Shown here: positions 1 through 8,760 of the stretch, one piece after another
Layout of the letters: every line of letters begins with the position of its first letter
How positions within the stretch are numbered: the first letter of the stretch is position 1
Assembly (NCBI GenBank): GCA_938028465.1
Contig: CALJAA010000197.1
Span: 1 to 38,099 of the forward strand
Direction: 5' to 3'
DNA: 38,099 nt
Source: an uncultured Granulosicoccaceae bacterium
GTDB taxonomy: Bacteria > Pseudomonadota > Gammaproteobacteria > Granulosicoccales > Granulosicoccaceae
The notes under the pieces: model-generated
Told to the model about the DNA's origin: nothing
Database searches by the model: none
The model's input: the letters and a program-made list of their open reading frames with translations, nothing else
Program-made: the position numbers and the translations under genes

Positions 1-116
1 TTGGCTGGAGTGGTGACATCCTGAACGATCGAGCTCAGCCTCATTATCCACGCGCCGTGTCTTTGTCGGATGCTCAAAAAACTGAGTATGAATTGCTCAT
101 GAAGCAATACCGTTGA
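1..116 (+). CDS. C-terminal end of an unidentified protein (5' partial)
   Basis: An open frame runs from the window edge (first full codon at 3) to a TGA at 114-116 and encodes about 37 residues ending in ELLMKQYR. The codons look coding-like and the stop lies 28 bp before the next gene, so this is probably the tail of a real gene that begins outside the window. The visible part has no motif I recognise, so I assign no function. It lies on the same strand as the DUF3581 gene. Confidence 0.5.
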   Translation, partial: GWSGDILNDRAQPHYPRAVSLSDAQKTEYELLMKQYR

Positions 117-144
117 ATGGCCAGTTTGACGGTATAATTTAGCC

Positions 145-861
145 ATGATTATACAAGACTATTACCAGCTGGATGGTGAGCTATTGCAGTTTACTGAGGA
201 GCAGGCAAGCCGGTTTGCTAAATCAATTGCAGGCGACTTTAATCCTTTACATGATGTGGGGGGTAAACGCTTTTGCGTGCCGGGGGATTTGTTGTTCTCG
301 GTACTGTTAAATCGCTACGGCGTATCGACTTCAATGCAGGTGAAGTTTGAAGGAATGCTCTCTGCCAATGTGGCCGTAGCGTTACCCCAGGCTATGGATC
401 AAACAGTGGTATTAAAAGATGCAAACGATAAGGTGTATCTAGAGGTAACGGCCAGTGGCGATCGAGTCACAGACCCTCAAGCCATCGCAGCATTAACCAA
501 AGAATATGTGCAGTTTTCTGGCAAAACGTTTCCTGATATTTTGGTTGAGCTCATGCGCAAAGAAAACATGATGATTAACCCCACTCGGCCATTAGTTATT
601 TATACCGACATGGCATTAGAGCTAAACACGGTTGAATTGGTATCGCCGCAGCTAACGCTTGCAGATACCTCGTTAGCGGTGGAGGGTAAAAAGGGCGTTG
701 CCACACTAAAATTTGATTTGTTTGATGACAATAAGCTCGTGGGCCAGGGCGAAAAAAATATGGTGCTGGGTGGTCTGCGTGAATTCGATGAAGACACCAT
801 GGGTAGCATTGTTGAGCAATACCGCCAATGGCAAGAAGATTACCGCGGAGTAGACGCTTGA
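145..861 (+). CDS. DUF3581 family protein
   Basis: This 238-residue soluble protein has no signal peptide or membrane segment. The early part carries the block AGDFNPLHD followed by KRFCVPGDLLF (about residues 29-51), which I recognise from the DUF3581 family of gammaproteobacteria. The FNPLHD / PGDLLF arrangement recalls MaoC-like hot-dog hydratases, where Asp and His are catalytic, but the family has no established reaction that I know of. The next gene, a short-chain acyl-CoA dehydrogenase-type SDR, overlaps its stop codon and is probably co-transcribed. That fits a loose link to acyl-CoA metabolism, which is inference only. Confidence 0.85.
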   Translation: MIIQDYYQLDGELLQFTEEQASRFAKSIAGDFNPLHDVGGKRFCVPGDLLFSVLLNRYGVSTSMQVKFEGMLSANVAVALPQAMDQTVVLKDANDKVYLEVTASGDRVTDPQAIAALTKEYVQFSGKTFPDILVELMRKENMMINPTRPLVIYTDMALELNTVELVSPQLTLADTSLAVEGKKGVATLKFDLFDDNKLVGQGEKNMVLGGLREFDEDTMGSIVEQYRQWQEDYRGVDA

Positions 862-1622
862 TTTGTAGTCACGATACCACCGTGCTCGTAACTGGCGGCG
901 CATCAGGGTTAGGAGCGGCCACAGCTGAGCATTTTTGTGAGCTTGGGTGCATGGTCATTGTTACCGACTTACCCTCAGATGCAGCGGCCGAATGCGTTGC
1001 TACAATGGGTGCTGAATTTTTACCTGCTGATGTGAGCCAAAGCGATCAAGTAGAAGATTTAGTGGCCACACTCGTAAAAGTTAAATGCATACCCCGTATA
1101 TTGGTTAATTGTGCGGGCATAGCCCCGGCCAGCAGAACAGTTACTCGCGATGGCCCCCATGATGCCGCTGTGTTCGAAAAAACCATTGGCGTTAACTTAG
1201 TTGGTTCGTTTTTAGTGGCATCCAATATTGCCAACGCCATGACGAGCCTTGATCCCTTAGAAGACAACGAACGCGGCGTGATCATAAATACCGCTTCAGT
1301 AGCAGCCTATGATGGTCAGATTGGCCAGTGTGCCTATGCTGCCTCTAAAGCGGCTATTGCTGGTATGACACTGCCCATGGCACGTGATCTAGCATCGTTG
1401 GGTATTCGGGTGTGTGCAATTGCTCCAGGAATATTCGGAACCCCGATGGTTACGTCCATGCCAGAAGAGGTCCAAGAGGCACTAGCGGCTCAAGTACCAT
1501 TCCCCAAACGCTTAGGTGCGCCGAATGAGTACGCCGCGTTGGCACAGCATATTGCCGAAAACCGTATGCTCAATGGCGAAGTCATCCGTTTAGATGGTGC
1601 CATCCGCATGGGCCCCAAGTAG
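858..1622 (+). CDS. Type-2 3-hydroxyacyl-CoA dehydrogenase (short-chain dehydrogenase/reductase)
   Basis: This is a classical SDR of about 254 residues. It has the NAD-binding motif TGGASGLG at the N-terminus, the NCAGIAP strand, the IINTASVAAYDGQ segment with the catalytic Ser, and a YAASK active-site Tyr-Lys pair. The closing NGEVIRLDGAIRMG is typical of the HSD17B10/type-2 hydroxyacyl-CoA dehydrogenases, which oxidise short branched or straight 3-hydroxyacyl-CoA with NAD+. I choose the TTG at 858. It overlaps the upstream stop (TTGA), has GGAG at 847-850 with 7-nt spacing, and gives the normal short N-terminus. An upstream ATG at 828 would add an Arg-rich leader untypical of the family. 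Substrate range cannot be read from sequence. Confidence 0.85.
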   Translation: MICSHDTTVLVTGGASGLGAATAEHFCELGCMVIVTDLPSDAAAECVATMGAEFLPADVSQSDQVEDLVATLVKVKCIPRILVNCAGIAPASRTVTRDGPHDAAVFEKTIGVNLVGSFLVASNIANAMTSLDPLEDNERGVIINTASVAAYDGQIGQCAYAASKAAIAGMTLPMARDLASLGIRVCAIAPGIFGTPMVTSMPEEVQEALAAQVPFPKRLGAPNEYAALAQHIAENRMLNGEVIRLDGAIRMGPK

Positions 1623-1697
1623 CCCACCCTTGGTCAATTACTGTTAGTCTATCCACAGCACAGGATGTGCGTAAAACTTTAACCTCAAGGCTCAATT

Positions 1698-3518
1698 ATG
1701 AAACACACGGATGCGTTAGATATTCTACAAACCATATACGGGTACCCTAATTTCCGCGGCGCTCAAGCCGAAATTATCGATACGATAATTGATGGTGGAG
1801 ATGCGTTGGCGCTAATGCCAACGGGTGGTGGTAAATCAATTTGTTACCAAATCCCCTCATTAGTCAGGCGTGGCACAGGCATTGTGGTTTCTCCGCTAAT
1901 CGCCCTTATGCAAGATCAAGTTGATGCCTTGCGAGCGTTGAACCTAAACGCTGCCTTTATCAACTCCACGCTCAGCCATGAAGAAATCGCTAAAACCGAA
2001 GCGGAATTGCTTGCCGGCGATATCGATTTGTTGTACGTAGCTCCTGAACGCCTATTAATGCCCACTATGTTGTCATTGCTTGATAGGGCGGACATAGCGT
2101 TGTTTGCCATAGACGAGGCCCACTGCGTATCGCAATGGGGGCACGATTTCCGGCCTGAATATATGGGCCTGTCGTTATTGCAAGATCGCTTTCCTGATAT
2201 CCCTCGTATAGCATTAACAGCAACCGCTGACCAACGTACACGAGACGAGATCGTGAATAACTTGGGTTTGCAAGGCGCGAAAAAATTTGTAGCAGGGTTT
2301 GATCGCCCTAATATCTGTTACGCGCTAGCTGAAGCCAGAAATGTTAAAGATCAACTTTGGGAATTTTTGAAATCTCAACATACCGAAAGTGCCGGTATAG
2401 TTTACTGCCAGTCGCGCAAAAAAGTTGAAGACATCGCCAAGTGGCTGTGTGAGCAAGGCCGCGATGCAGTGCCTTATCATGCCGGAATGCCAGCCCAAGA
2501 CCGCCAGCGTAACCAAGCCCACTTTTTACGTAACGACGGTGTGATTGTGGTGGCAACGATTGCGTTTGGAATGGGAATAGATAAGCCCGATGTCCGCTTT
2601 GTTGCGCATCTTAATTTGCCTAAAAGTGTTGAAGCCTATTATCAAGAAACGGGTAGAGCCGGGCGTGATGGCCTGCCTTCGGATGCTTGGTTGGTATACG
2701 GCCTGCAAGATGTAATTAACTTGCGCAACATGATGGCGGAATCCAACGCCGATGAGCAACACAAACGAGTAGAGCATCATAAGCTGGAATACATGCTTAG
2801 CTTGGCTGAGCAAGATATGTGTCGACGTAAAGCGTTGCTGGAGTATTTTGACGACCCTAATGATGTGGTATGCGGCAATTGCGATAACTGTTTAATACCA
2901 CCTGAAACCTGGGATGCCACGGAAGCCGCTCGTAAGGCATTGTCATGTACTTACCGCACCGGGCAACGCTTTGGCGTTAACTACTTGGTCGATGTGTTGC
3001 TCGGCAAGGCTAATGATCGAATCATAAACAACGACCATCAATCGCAATCAACGTTTGGTATCGGCAAAGATCTAAACGCCACCCAATGGCGCAGCTTGTT
3101 CCGTCAATTAATTGCAAAGGGCTTTTTAACCGTCGATGTGGGTGGGCATGGTTCCATTAGTCTCACCGATGCAGCGCGGCCGTTGTTGCGTGGTGAACAA
3201 ATACTGAAGGTCCGCGTTAGTTCAACTAAATCAGCCTCTAGTTCGCGTAGTAGTAGTAAACGAGCAGCACCTGCGATTAAATCAGCTGATCAACCACTAT
3301 GGGAAGAGCTCAAGGCATTACGTAAAGAGCTAGCCGAATCAGCAGGGGTGCCAGCCTATGTTGTGTTTAGCGATAAGACATTGGCTGAAATGGTAGACAA
3401 ACGCCCGTTGAGCGAATCAGAGCTGTCGATGGTGTCGGGTGTTGGCCAGCACAAGTTAGACCACTATGGTGATGCGTTTCTTGATGTAATGAAGCACTTT
3501 GCTGCAGTTACTGAGTAA
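1698..3518 (+). CDS. recQ: ATP-dependent DNA helicase RecQ
   Basis: This 606-residue superfamily 2 helicase unwinds DNA 3'-5' in recombination and fork repair. Visible in order are Walker A PTGGGKS (about 41-47), the DEAH box with the RecQ-specific aromatic-rich loop DEAHCVSQWGHDFRPEY (about 138-154), motif VI QETGRAGRDG, and the zinc-binding cysteines (CRRKALLEYF then CGNCDNC). A winged-helix region and a C-terminal HRDC domain (about 525-606) with PLSESELSMVSGVG follow. Length matches E. coli RecQ (about 610). A Ser/Arg-rich linker lies before HRDC. AAGG lies 7 nt before the ATG. It ends 12 bp before the convergent gene at 3531, with no obvious terminator between them. Confidence 0.97.
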   Translation: MKHTDALDILQTIYGYPNFRGAQAEIIDTIIDGGDALALMPTGGGKSICYQIPSLVRRGTGIVVSPLIALMQDQVDALRALNLNAAFINSTLSHEEIAKTEAELLAGDIDLLYVAPERLLMPTMLSLLDRADIALFAIDEAHCVSQWGHDFRPEYMGLSLLQDRFPDIPRIALTATADQRTRDEIVNNLGLQGAKKFVAGFDRPNICYALAEARNVKDQLWEFLKSQHTESAGIVYCQSRKKVEDIAKWLCEQGRDAVPYHAGMPAQDRQRNQAHFLRNDGVIVVATIAFGMGIDKPDVRFVAHLNLPKSVEAYYQETGRAGRDGLPSDAWLVYGLQDVINLRNMMAESNADEQHKRVEHHKLEYMLSLAEQDMCRRKALLEYFDDPNDVVCGNCDNCLIPPETWDATEAARKALSCTYRTGQRFGVNYLVDVLLGKANDRIINNDHQSQSTFGIGKDLNATQWRSLFRQLIAKGFLTVDVGGHGSISLTDAARPLLRGEQILKVRVSSTKSASSSRSSSKRAAPAIKSADQPLWEELKALRKELAESAGVPAYVVFSDKTLAEMVDKRPLSESELSMVSGVGQHKLDHYGDAFLDVMKHFAAVTE

Positions 3519-3530
3519 CGATTGAAGTTT

Positions 3531-3821
3531 TTAGTGCAGGTATTCTAAGTCTTCGCGCTTGGAATAACGCACTTCGCGATCAAGCAATTCACCTGATAGC
3601 GCATACTGCTCCCAGCCAATCTGACGACGGTAAGGTGGATTGCCGTCTTGATTAATCCATGCCCGGAATCGGGACACAAGTTTTTCTTCACTGTCGCGCT
3701 CGTCATACCATATGGTCTCGTATATGGTGCCGTCTTTGCCAATCTTGTCATGGCTTTGCAGCTTTAGCGTGTGGCCTGTCTTAAGGTCAAAGCGCTGAAT
3801 GAGTTCTGTTGGTTCTCGCAT
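3531..3821 (-). CDS. Small unidentified soluble protein
   Basis: This charged protein of about 96 residues has no signal peptide or membrane helix. Its C-terminal half is rich in Arg, Glu and aromatic residues (IGWEQYALSGELLDREVRY). I do not recognise a family. The start is uncertain: ATG at 3821 gives the N-terminus MREPTELIQRF, while in-frame starts at 3848 and 3902 would add 9 or 27 residues of low-complexity Ser/Thr/Asn-rich sequence. None has a strong Shine-Dalgarno. It lies downstream of the acyltransferase on the same strand with a gap of about 107 bp, so it may be the last gene of that cluster or independent. Confidence 0.55.
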   Translation of the reverse strand: MREPTELIQRFDLKTGHTLKLQSHDKIGKDGTIYETIWYDERDSEEKLVSRFRAWINQDGNPPYRRQIGWEQYALSGELLDREVRYSKREDLEYLH

Positions 3822-3928
3822 GGTATTGTTAGTTGTTGGTACTAACATCAGTGTAAGCCTATTGCGAGAATGGCTGGTTTGAGCTTGATCACAAATGAGC
3901 ATCTAACTGTAGTGTGTTGATTCACTGA

Positions 3929-4936
3929 TTAGACCTCCTTAGGTTTCGCAAAACCAAACATGCTGAGGCGCTCTTTACGAAGCAGCCAGTTATCGATAAC
4001 GAAGTGAACAACAATGCTAACCACTACACAAAACACGATGGAGATTAAAACAAATAGCATGGGGGCGTTGTCGTTACCTTCCAACATCGGTGGTAGCACT
4101 TTACGCATAACGCCAAAACTAAAAATATGGCTTAAGTACAAGGCGTAGGATGAATCACCCAACATCAAGAAAAATCGATTCGCCCCAGTCTTTAAGTAAA
4201 CACAGCCGGTAACAACAAAAAAGGCGGGCACTCCGAATTCGAAGAAACGCGGTAGATCTAATTGCATAAAAATCACGACAAAACCGCCAACGATACAGAG
4301 CACAGCCGCCCATTGTGGGATAGTTTGGCCCTTCTTCCACATGTGGGCTAGCAGCATCCCAAGAATAAATTCGAACACGATAGTATCTTTATAAAATTCA
4401 CCTATTGCTGATGGGCTGTCGATTAAATGCGAGAGCGCAAAAACGAATAAAATTGCAGCGGTAATAAACGCAATACGGTAGGCCTGTAACATCGATAACG
4501 ATATGGCAAACAGTAGATAAAAATACATTTCGTAGTTTAATGACCACCCGGGCGCTACGATTGGCCAAATTACCGTAGGGTTAGCAATGCTGTAGTCAGG
4601 AATAAAAAACAAGCTAGTAAAAAATGCCTGCCAATTGAATACAGATGTTTTAAATAGCGATGGTGCAATGAGTAAAATCGCAGCCATGACGAGCGTAAAA
4701 AACCAATACAGGGGTACAACCCTTTTTATTCGGTTGATAAAAAATGCTTTCGGCGTATCGGTAGGCTTAGATATAAACACCATGATAAAGCCAGAGATGA
4801 TAAAAAAGATATCAACACCGAAGCTTCCCCACTCGGTTAAATATGGCTGGTAGGCATCTACCTGGATAACGGCATGACTGTAAACAACCGCCATAGCTGC
4901 TACAGCTCGCAAGTATTGCAGTGCATGCAGTCTCAT
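3929..4936 (-). CDS. Acyltransferase 3 family membrane O-acyltransferase
   Basis: This 335-residue protein has about ten hydrophobic segments and the acyltransferase-3 signature. The N-terminal LRAVAAMAVVYSH places the conserved Arg and the putative catalytic His at about residue 21, followed by GVDIFFIISGFIM. Members transfer acyl groups, usually acetyl, across the inner membrane onto sugars of O-antigen, exopolysaccharide or peptidoglycan. Length is that of the compact form without a fused SGNH domain. It starts 13 bp after the stop of an SASA-domain esterase, so the two are probably co-transcribed. Acylation and deacylation activities side by side suggest turnover or editing of an acylated glycan. 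The glycan acceptor is unknown. Confidence 0.88.
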   Translation of the reverse strand: MRLHALQYLRAVAAMAVVYSHAVIQVDAYQPYLTEWGSFGVDIFFIISGFIMVFISKPTDTPKAFFINRIKRVVPLYWFFTLVMAAILLIAPSLFKTSVFNWQAFFTSLFFIPDYSIANPTVIWPIVAPGWSLNYEMYFYLLFAISLSMLQAYRIAFITAAILFVFALSHLIDSPSAIGEFYKDTIVFEFILGMLLAHMWKKGQTIPQWAAVLCIVGGFVVIFMQLDLPRFFEFGVPAFFVVTGCVYLKTGANRFFLMLGDSSYALYLSHIFSFGVMRKVLPPMLEGNDNAPMLFVLISIVFCVVVSIVVHFVIDNWLLRKERLSMFGFAKPKEV

Positions 4937-4949
4937 TGTCGTCGGCGTC

Positions 4950-6284
4950 TCAGTTGCTAGCAGCGTTTAATAACGCTTGATAGTAGCGAGAGCCCATTTC
5001 CCTTAGCGCTTGCGGGCCAAAATGAATACATGTGGTGTTTCCACATGGGTATCCATTTGCGGGTACCAAATCATCGTGGTTTGAAAAGGCTGAGTGCGGT
5101 ACGCGCTGTGCGATATTGCGATGCGCCGAATCTATCATGAGTTTTTCTGGATTAAAAACAGAGAGGTCATCACGATCGTCTACACCTTTTGACATGGTGC
5201 CTACAATAAAGGGGATGTTCGAATCGGCCTGACGTAATTCACTGCCACGAGCATCTGCTTTGATGCGGAGCCTAAATTCTCTGGCTAAGCTATCTAAGTT
5301 TGCTTCGTAGGAAACCACGCAACGTTCGTTAGCATCCGATTCGCCTTGATGCCATAAAATGCCGCGGAGTACACCACCTGTTTCATTGATAGTCATATCT
5401 GCACGCGTCACAGCACGGTCAAACATCCAGGTATTGCCTAGGGCTGGATCGGTAGTTGGCAGCGCGTTCCACTGGCCGCTTGGGCCACCATTGTTATCGC
5501 AAAATGCTGTGCCTGACCAAGCTGCGGGTACGAGTATGATCTCAGCAGTTGTATTGGGTAATGCGGCTTTCGCAAAACTTAAACCCAGTCCGATGTAACC
5601 GACGTCTTTACTACTGGTGTTGGATTCATCAATCGGTATGTGCAAAGGATCTTCAGCAGTAACGATAATCGGTGCGACGGCATTTTTAGATTCAGAGGTG
5701 AAGTCACTGCGTTGCTCGAAAATACCAAATTGGTCATTCTTAGAGGCATTTAGCTGTTTAATGCGTGGATCAGGTTCGTCCTCACCACCGGGGAATGCTT
5801 GCTTGGTGCCGTCGCCACTAAACCCGACCATATTGCTTTGTCCTACGAGCAAATAAATGTCAGGCGCATCTGTTGGTACCGTTGGTATCGCGACGGTCAG
5901 CTTGGCGCTTACCGTGCCATCACTGGCTACTATATCGATCGACTTAGTGTGTGCTTGTATGGGTAGGTCGGCAATAGCTAACCTGATATTAAGCATGGAG
6001 CTGTCGTTGTCAGGTGTTAAATCGTTGTTATTAAAGTTAGCAGAAATCAATTGTTCGGTAGTTTCGACCGTCAGCGTTAGCGGCTCAGAATGATTATTCA
6101 TTCTGGTGATGCTAACGGGTAGGTTAATTCCTGCACTGTTGCCTTCTTGCACTGCAGTAGTGGGAGCCGTTGCTACGATCAAAAACTGCCCATTGTCTGT
6201 TGAATTATTGCCGCCACAGCCTCCTAGCATCAGTGCGAATATTGTAAGTAGCAACAAGCTGGAGTTGCGTATTAAACGTTTCAT
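4950..6284 (-). CDS. SASA-domain carbohydrate O-acetylesterase lipoprotein (paralogue 1)
   Basis: This 444-residue protein starts with a lipoprotein signal peptide (lipobox LGGC, Cys23) and has a beta-rich N-terminal region (about 30-135). The SASA esterase domain follows (PF03629, as in sialate O-acetylesterases and CE6 acetyl-xylan esterases). The nucleophile block is LLVGQSNMVGF (Ser150), then GILWHQGESD (His312), and near the end CIHFGPQALREMG supplies the likely catalytic His421. It should remove O-acetyl groups from a polysaccharide at the outer membrane. It is a full-length paralogue of the gene at 6436-7773. Acetyl-xylan is plausible given the GH10 xylanase at 35437, but the substrate is inferred. 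Confidence 0.85.
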   Translation of the reverse strand: MKRLIRNSSLLLLTIFALMLGGCGGNNSTDNGQFLIVATAPTTAVQEGNSAGINLPVSITRMNNHSEPLTLTVETTEQLISANFNNNDLTPDNDSSMLNIRLAIADLPIQAHTKSIDIVASDGTVSAKLTVAIPTVPTDAPDIYLLVGQSNMVGFSGDGTKQAFPGGEDEPDPRIKQLNASKNDQFGIFEQRSDFTSESKNAVAPIIVTAEDPLHIPIDESNTSSKDVGYIGLGLSFAKAALPNTTAEIILVPAAWSGTAFCDNNGGPSGQWNALPTTDPALGNTWMFDRAVTRADMTINETGGVLRGILWHQGESDANERCVVSYEANLDSLAREFRLRIKADARGSELRQADSNIPFIVGTMSKGVDDRDDLSVFNPEKLMIDSAHRNIAQRVPHSAFSNHDDLVPANGYPCGNTTCIHFGPQALREMGSRYYQALLNAASN

Positions 6285-6435
6285 GGTTTACCGAACGACG
6301 CTGTAGGGGTGGGTAATAGACTAGTTTATCGACCAAAAGATCAATAGTATTTGACCTGTCTCTACTTGTGCCCATATATCGGGACGCACTCAACGAATCG
6401 GCTGAGACAGGGTTCACATATCGCTAAAGGATAGC

Positions 6436-7773
6436 TTATCGCTGCTGAATAGCTCGTAGCTTGGCAGCGTAACGAACCCCCATTTCTCGATAGGCCAATG
6501 CGCCATAGTGAACGCAGCCATCGCCGCAGGCATAGGCTGGGGGCACTAAATCGTCCGTGAGTACGACATCCGAGAAGGGGATGTTGTTACCAACCATGCG
6601 TAATGCAGTTTCGACAACCTGTTTCGCTTCAGGAAACTCCCCAACGGCGGCACTCATGGTGCCAACAACCAACGGAATATTGGCCTGAGGGCCGCGGGCT
6701 TCCGCGCCTCTGGCGTCTACGCGTGCTTTGCTTCTGATTGACTCGATAAACGATTGTAAATTCGCTGCGTAAGCCGCTGCGCACGATGTGTCATCGGAGT
6801 CACCTTCACCTTGATGCCATAGGATTCCACGGAAGATTCCATCAGTTTCTTCTAGTACGAGATTGAGGCGAGCTAATGCTCTGTCGTGAAGCAATGTGCC
6901 GGTGAACGGAGAGTTTGCAGGAGGGGCCTCAGGAAGCCAGCCTAAACCGTCTACCAGGTTGGTATCTCGTCGGCAAAAGCCCGTGTCAGACCAGGCCGTT
7001 GGTACTAAATATATATCAGCGGTTGTATTCGGTAAGGTTTCTTTAGCGAATTGCAAACCTAGGCCGATTTTGCTGCCCATTTTATCGTTTATTCGTGTAT
7101 CGAAGCCTTCGTGTAGTGGGTCGACTGCGCTGGGGTAACGAGGGTCTGCTACCGCAATTTGTGCTGGATCGGTAAAGTCGCTTGCAGTCCTGAAATGCTC
7201 TTGATCGTTACCCGTTACGTTGAGCTGAAAGATCCGATTATTGGGTGCGTCGATTTGGCCTGCGGCGCTTCGTTTAGCACCATCTTCACTAAACCCGACC
7301 ATATTACTCTGACCCGCTAGCAGGTAAATATCGTCTTTGTCTGTTGGTGTGATGTTGATCGAGAGGGTTGTTTGAATGTCGGAATTGGTCCCGTCAGATG
7401 CGGTAATGCGAATCTCTCGTTGGCTGGATGCTGGAAGCGGGGCAACACCGATATCCAAAATCATTAACATTGCCGTGCTGTTTTCATTGCCTGCCAGTTG
7501 GTCATTTTGGAACTCGAAACGTAGGTTTTTTGCATCGTTCGCGTTAACCGCTTCAGCCCTTAGTGATATGGGCAGCGTGTGACCGGCATCTCGGGTAACG
7601 CTTAGGGTGACAGATGCTGCGCCAGCGCCTTCGGTTACAGACACAGCACTTGTGCCCAGATTGAGCGTATAGGCGCCATTGCTAGGTGTTGATACTGATT
7701 TAGTCTGGCTGTTGCAGGCAGTCAGAGACAGCGTAAGAACAAGTAAAATGGCGGTTAGAGCGGTGCGTGACAC
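6436..7773 (-). CDS. SASA-domain carbohydrate O-acetylesterase lipoprotein (paralogue 2)
   Basis: This 445-residue lipoprotein uses a GTG start and the lipobox LTAC (Cys20). An N-terminal module at about 40-140 has a Calx-beta-like opening (SVTEGAGAASVTLSVTRD). The SASA domain shows LLAGQSNMVGF (Ser156), GILWHQGEGD (His320) and a C-terminal CVHYGALAYREMG block. It shares the whole architecture with the next gene downstream (4950-6284), so the pair is a tandem duplication that has diverged, for example QSNMVGFSE versus QSNMVGFSG and different insertions before the WHQGE block. The 151-bp gap between them may hold a second promoter. The predicted role is surface deacetylation of glycans. Confidence 0.85.
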   Translation of the reverse strand: MSRTALTAILLVLTLSLTACNSQTKSVSTPSNGAYTLNLGTSAVSVTEGAGAASVTLSVTRDAGHTLPISLRAEAVNANDAKNLRFEFQNDQLAGNENSTAMLMILDIGVAPLPASSQREIRITASDGTNSDIQTTLSINITPTDKDDIYLLAGQSNMVGFSEDGAKRSAAGQIDAPNNRIFQLNVTGNDQEHFRTASDFTDPAQIAVADPRYPSAVDPLHEGFDTRINDKMGSKIGLGLQFAKETLPNTTADIYLVPTAWSDTGFCRRDTNLVDGLGWLPEAPPANSPFTGTLLHDRALARLNLVLEETDGIFRGILWHQGEGDSDDTSCAAAYAANLQSFIESIRSKARVDARGAEARGPQANIPLVVGTMSAAVGEFPEAKQVVETALRMVGNNIPFSDVVLTDDLVPPAYACGDGCVHYGALAYREMGVRYAAKLRAIQQR

Positions 7774-7960
7774 GTATTTCGAGCCCCTGCATAAATAAGT
7801 CGTCGGAGTTTATCAGACGAGCTATGGTTTGCTGTGATTAAACGCCATCAACTAACTGCATTTTAACCGTTTATTGCGTTCCATCTAGTCAGTCTGCCAA
7901 GGCGTTGGCATGGTAAAATTACCTAGTAGGTAACACCACTAATAAAAGAGCTAAGCCAAT
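7774..7960. promoter_or_regulatory. Divergent intergenic region: SASA esterase cluster / Mrp operon
   Basis: This 187-bp gap separates divergently transcribed operons and should contain both promoters. The clearest structure is a pair of overlapping inverted repeats at 7912-7933, just before the Mrp operon. I could not place confident -35/-10 pairs, although TAAAAT inside the repeat resembles a -10 element. Confidence 0.5.
7912..7933 (+). promoter_or_regulatory. Overlapping palindromes, candidate operator of the Mrp operon
   Basis: Two inverted repeats overlap. GGTAA-AA-TTACC lies at 7912-7923, and the perfect 15-bp palindrome TTACCTA-G-TAGGTAA at 7919-7933. The second ends 27 bp before the mnhE ATG, where a repressor or activator site, or a 5' UTR hairpin, could control the ten-gene operon. 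There is no T-run, so it is not a terminator. The cognate factor is unknown. Confidence 0.5.
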
Positions 7961-8479
7961 ATGCTGACAATTCGCCTGATGGTGACGATGGCCATTCTTT
8001 GGTTACTGTTGTCTGGTCTGTTCAAAACTCAGCTTTTGGTGTTGGGGGTACTCTCGGTGCTACTAGTGGGCTGGTTAGCCACCAAAATGCGAGTACTTCA
8101 GCATCGAGGCCAGCCCATCTACTTCCGCTTTTTGCATATTTTCGAATATTGGGCTTGGTTAGGCTGGCAAATTCTGTTGTCAAACATCGATGTCACTAAA
8201 CGCGTACTGACACGAGATATGCCGATCAAACCGACTTTACGTAGGGTAAGCGCCACCCCAGACACTGAGCTTGGGCGGGTAATTTACGCCAATTCGATAA
8301 CGCTCACTCCGGGCACGACGGCAATAAATTTTACCCCTGATGATGAAATCCTCGTGCATGCTTTACACGAAGATAGCCTTCATGACTTAGAAACCGGCGA
8401 GATGGCGGCCCACATTCGTGATGTGGAGCCGCACTTTAAAGCAGAGCCCTTGCCTCCAACAAAAGAGGGCCTTAGCTAA
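7961..8479 (+). CDS. mnhE: Na+/H+ antiporter subunit E (MnhE/MrpE)
   Basis: This 172-residue protein has two N-terminal hydrophobic segments and a cytoplasmic part with the MrpE-type region (RVIYANSITLTPGTTAINF, followed by a loop rich in Asp, Glu and His). That matches the conserved 'ANSITLTPGT' segment of the family, whose subunit stabilises the Mrp complex and corresponds to MbhA. It is the first gene of the operon. Its stop overlaps the mnhF start (TAATG). The C-terminus ends in an acidic, Pro-containing tail. The family call is firm; the precise role within this unusual complex is not. Confidence 0.92.
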   Translation: MLTIRLMVTMAILWLLLSGLFKTQLLVLGVLSVLLVGWLATKMRVLQHRGQPIYFRFLHIFEYWAWLGWQILLSNIDVTKRVLTRDMPIKPTLRRVSATPDTELGRVIYANSITLTPGTTAINFTPDDEILVHALHEDSLHDLETGEMAAHIRDVEPHFKAEPLPPTKEGLS

Positions 8480-8760
8480 TGTTTATTGCGGCAACACTAG
8501 CGTTACTGGTAACGATGGTTTTAACCTTGTTCAGAGCATTGGTTGGGCCAACGATTTTTGATCGCTTACTAGCGGTTAATTCATTCGGCACAAAAACCGT
8601 TTTATTTATTGCGGTATACGGGTTTCTAACTAAACGTCCTGAATTTCTCGACATCGCTTTGGTGTACGCCTTAATCAACTACATCGGTACTATCGCGGTG
8701 CTTAAATTTTTTGAGTTTGACGATCTGGGTAGCGGCGCTTATCAAGAGGATGATTTCTAA
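8479..8760 (+). CDS. mnhF: Na+/H+ antiporter subunit F (MnhF/MrpF)
   Basis: This 93-residue protein has three hydrophobic helices. The family motif FRALVGPTIFDRLLAVNSFGT lies at about 18-38, and FLDIALVYALINYIG follows, as in MrpF/MbhB. It is a small structural subunit of the antiporter membrane arm. The ATG overlaps the mnhE stop and its own stop abuts the next ATG directly, so translation is probably coupled. Confidence 0.93.
   Translation: MFIAATLALLVTMVLTLFRALVGPTIFDRLLAVNSFGTKTVLFIAVYGFLTKRPEFLDIALVYALINYIGTIAVLKFFEFDDLGSGAYQEDDF

Noticed and set aside
828..857. Upstream ATG start for the SDR gene (Arg-rich leader)
   Set aside because: It would overlap the DUF3581 gene by 34 nt. TTG at 858 has a well-spaced GGAG and gives the family-typical N-terminus.
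3862..3900. CRP-like site TTTGTGATCAAGCTCAAAC (minus strand) near the small gene at 3531
   Set aside because: Only the left half-site fits well; the right half is too degenerate to support a call.
7905..7919. -35 (TTGGCA) and -10 (TAAAAT) pair before mnhE
   Set aside because: The spacing between the two hexamers is only about 3 bp, far below the usual 16-18.
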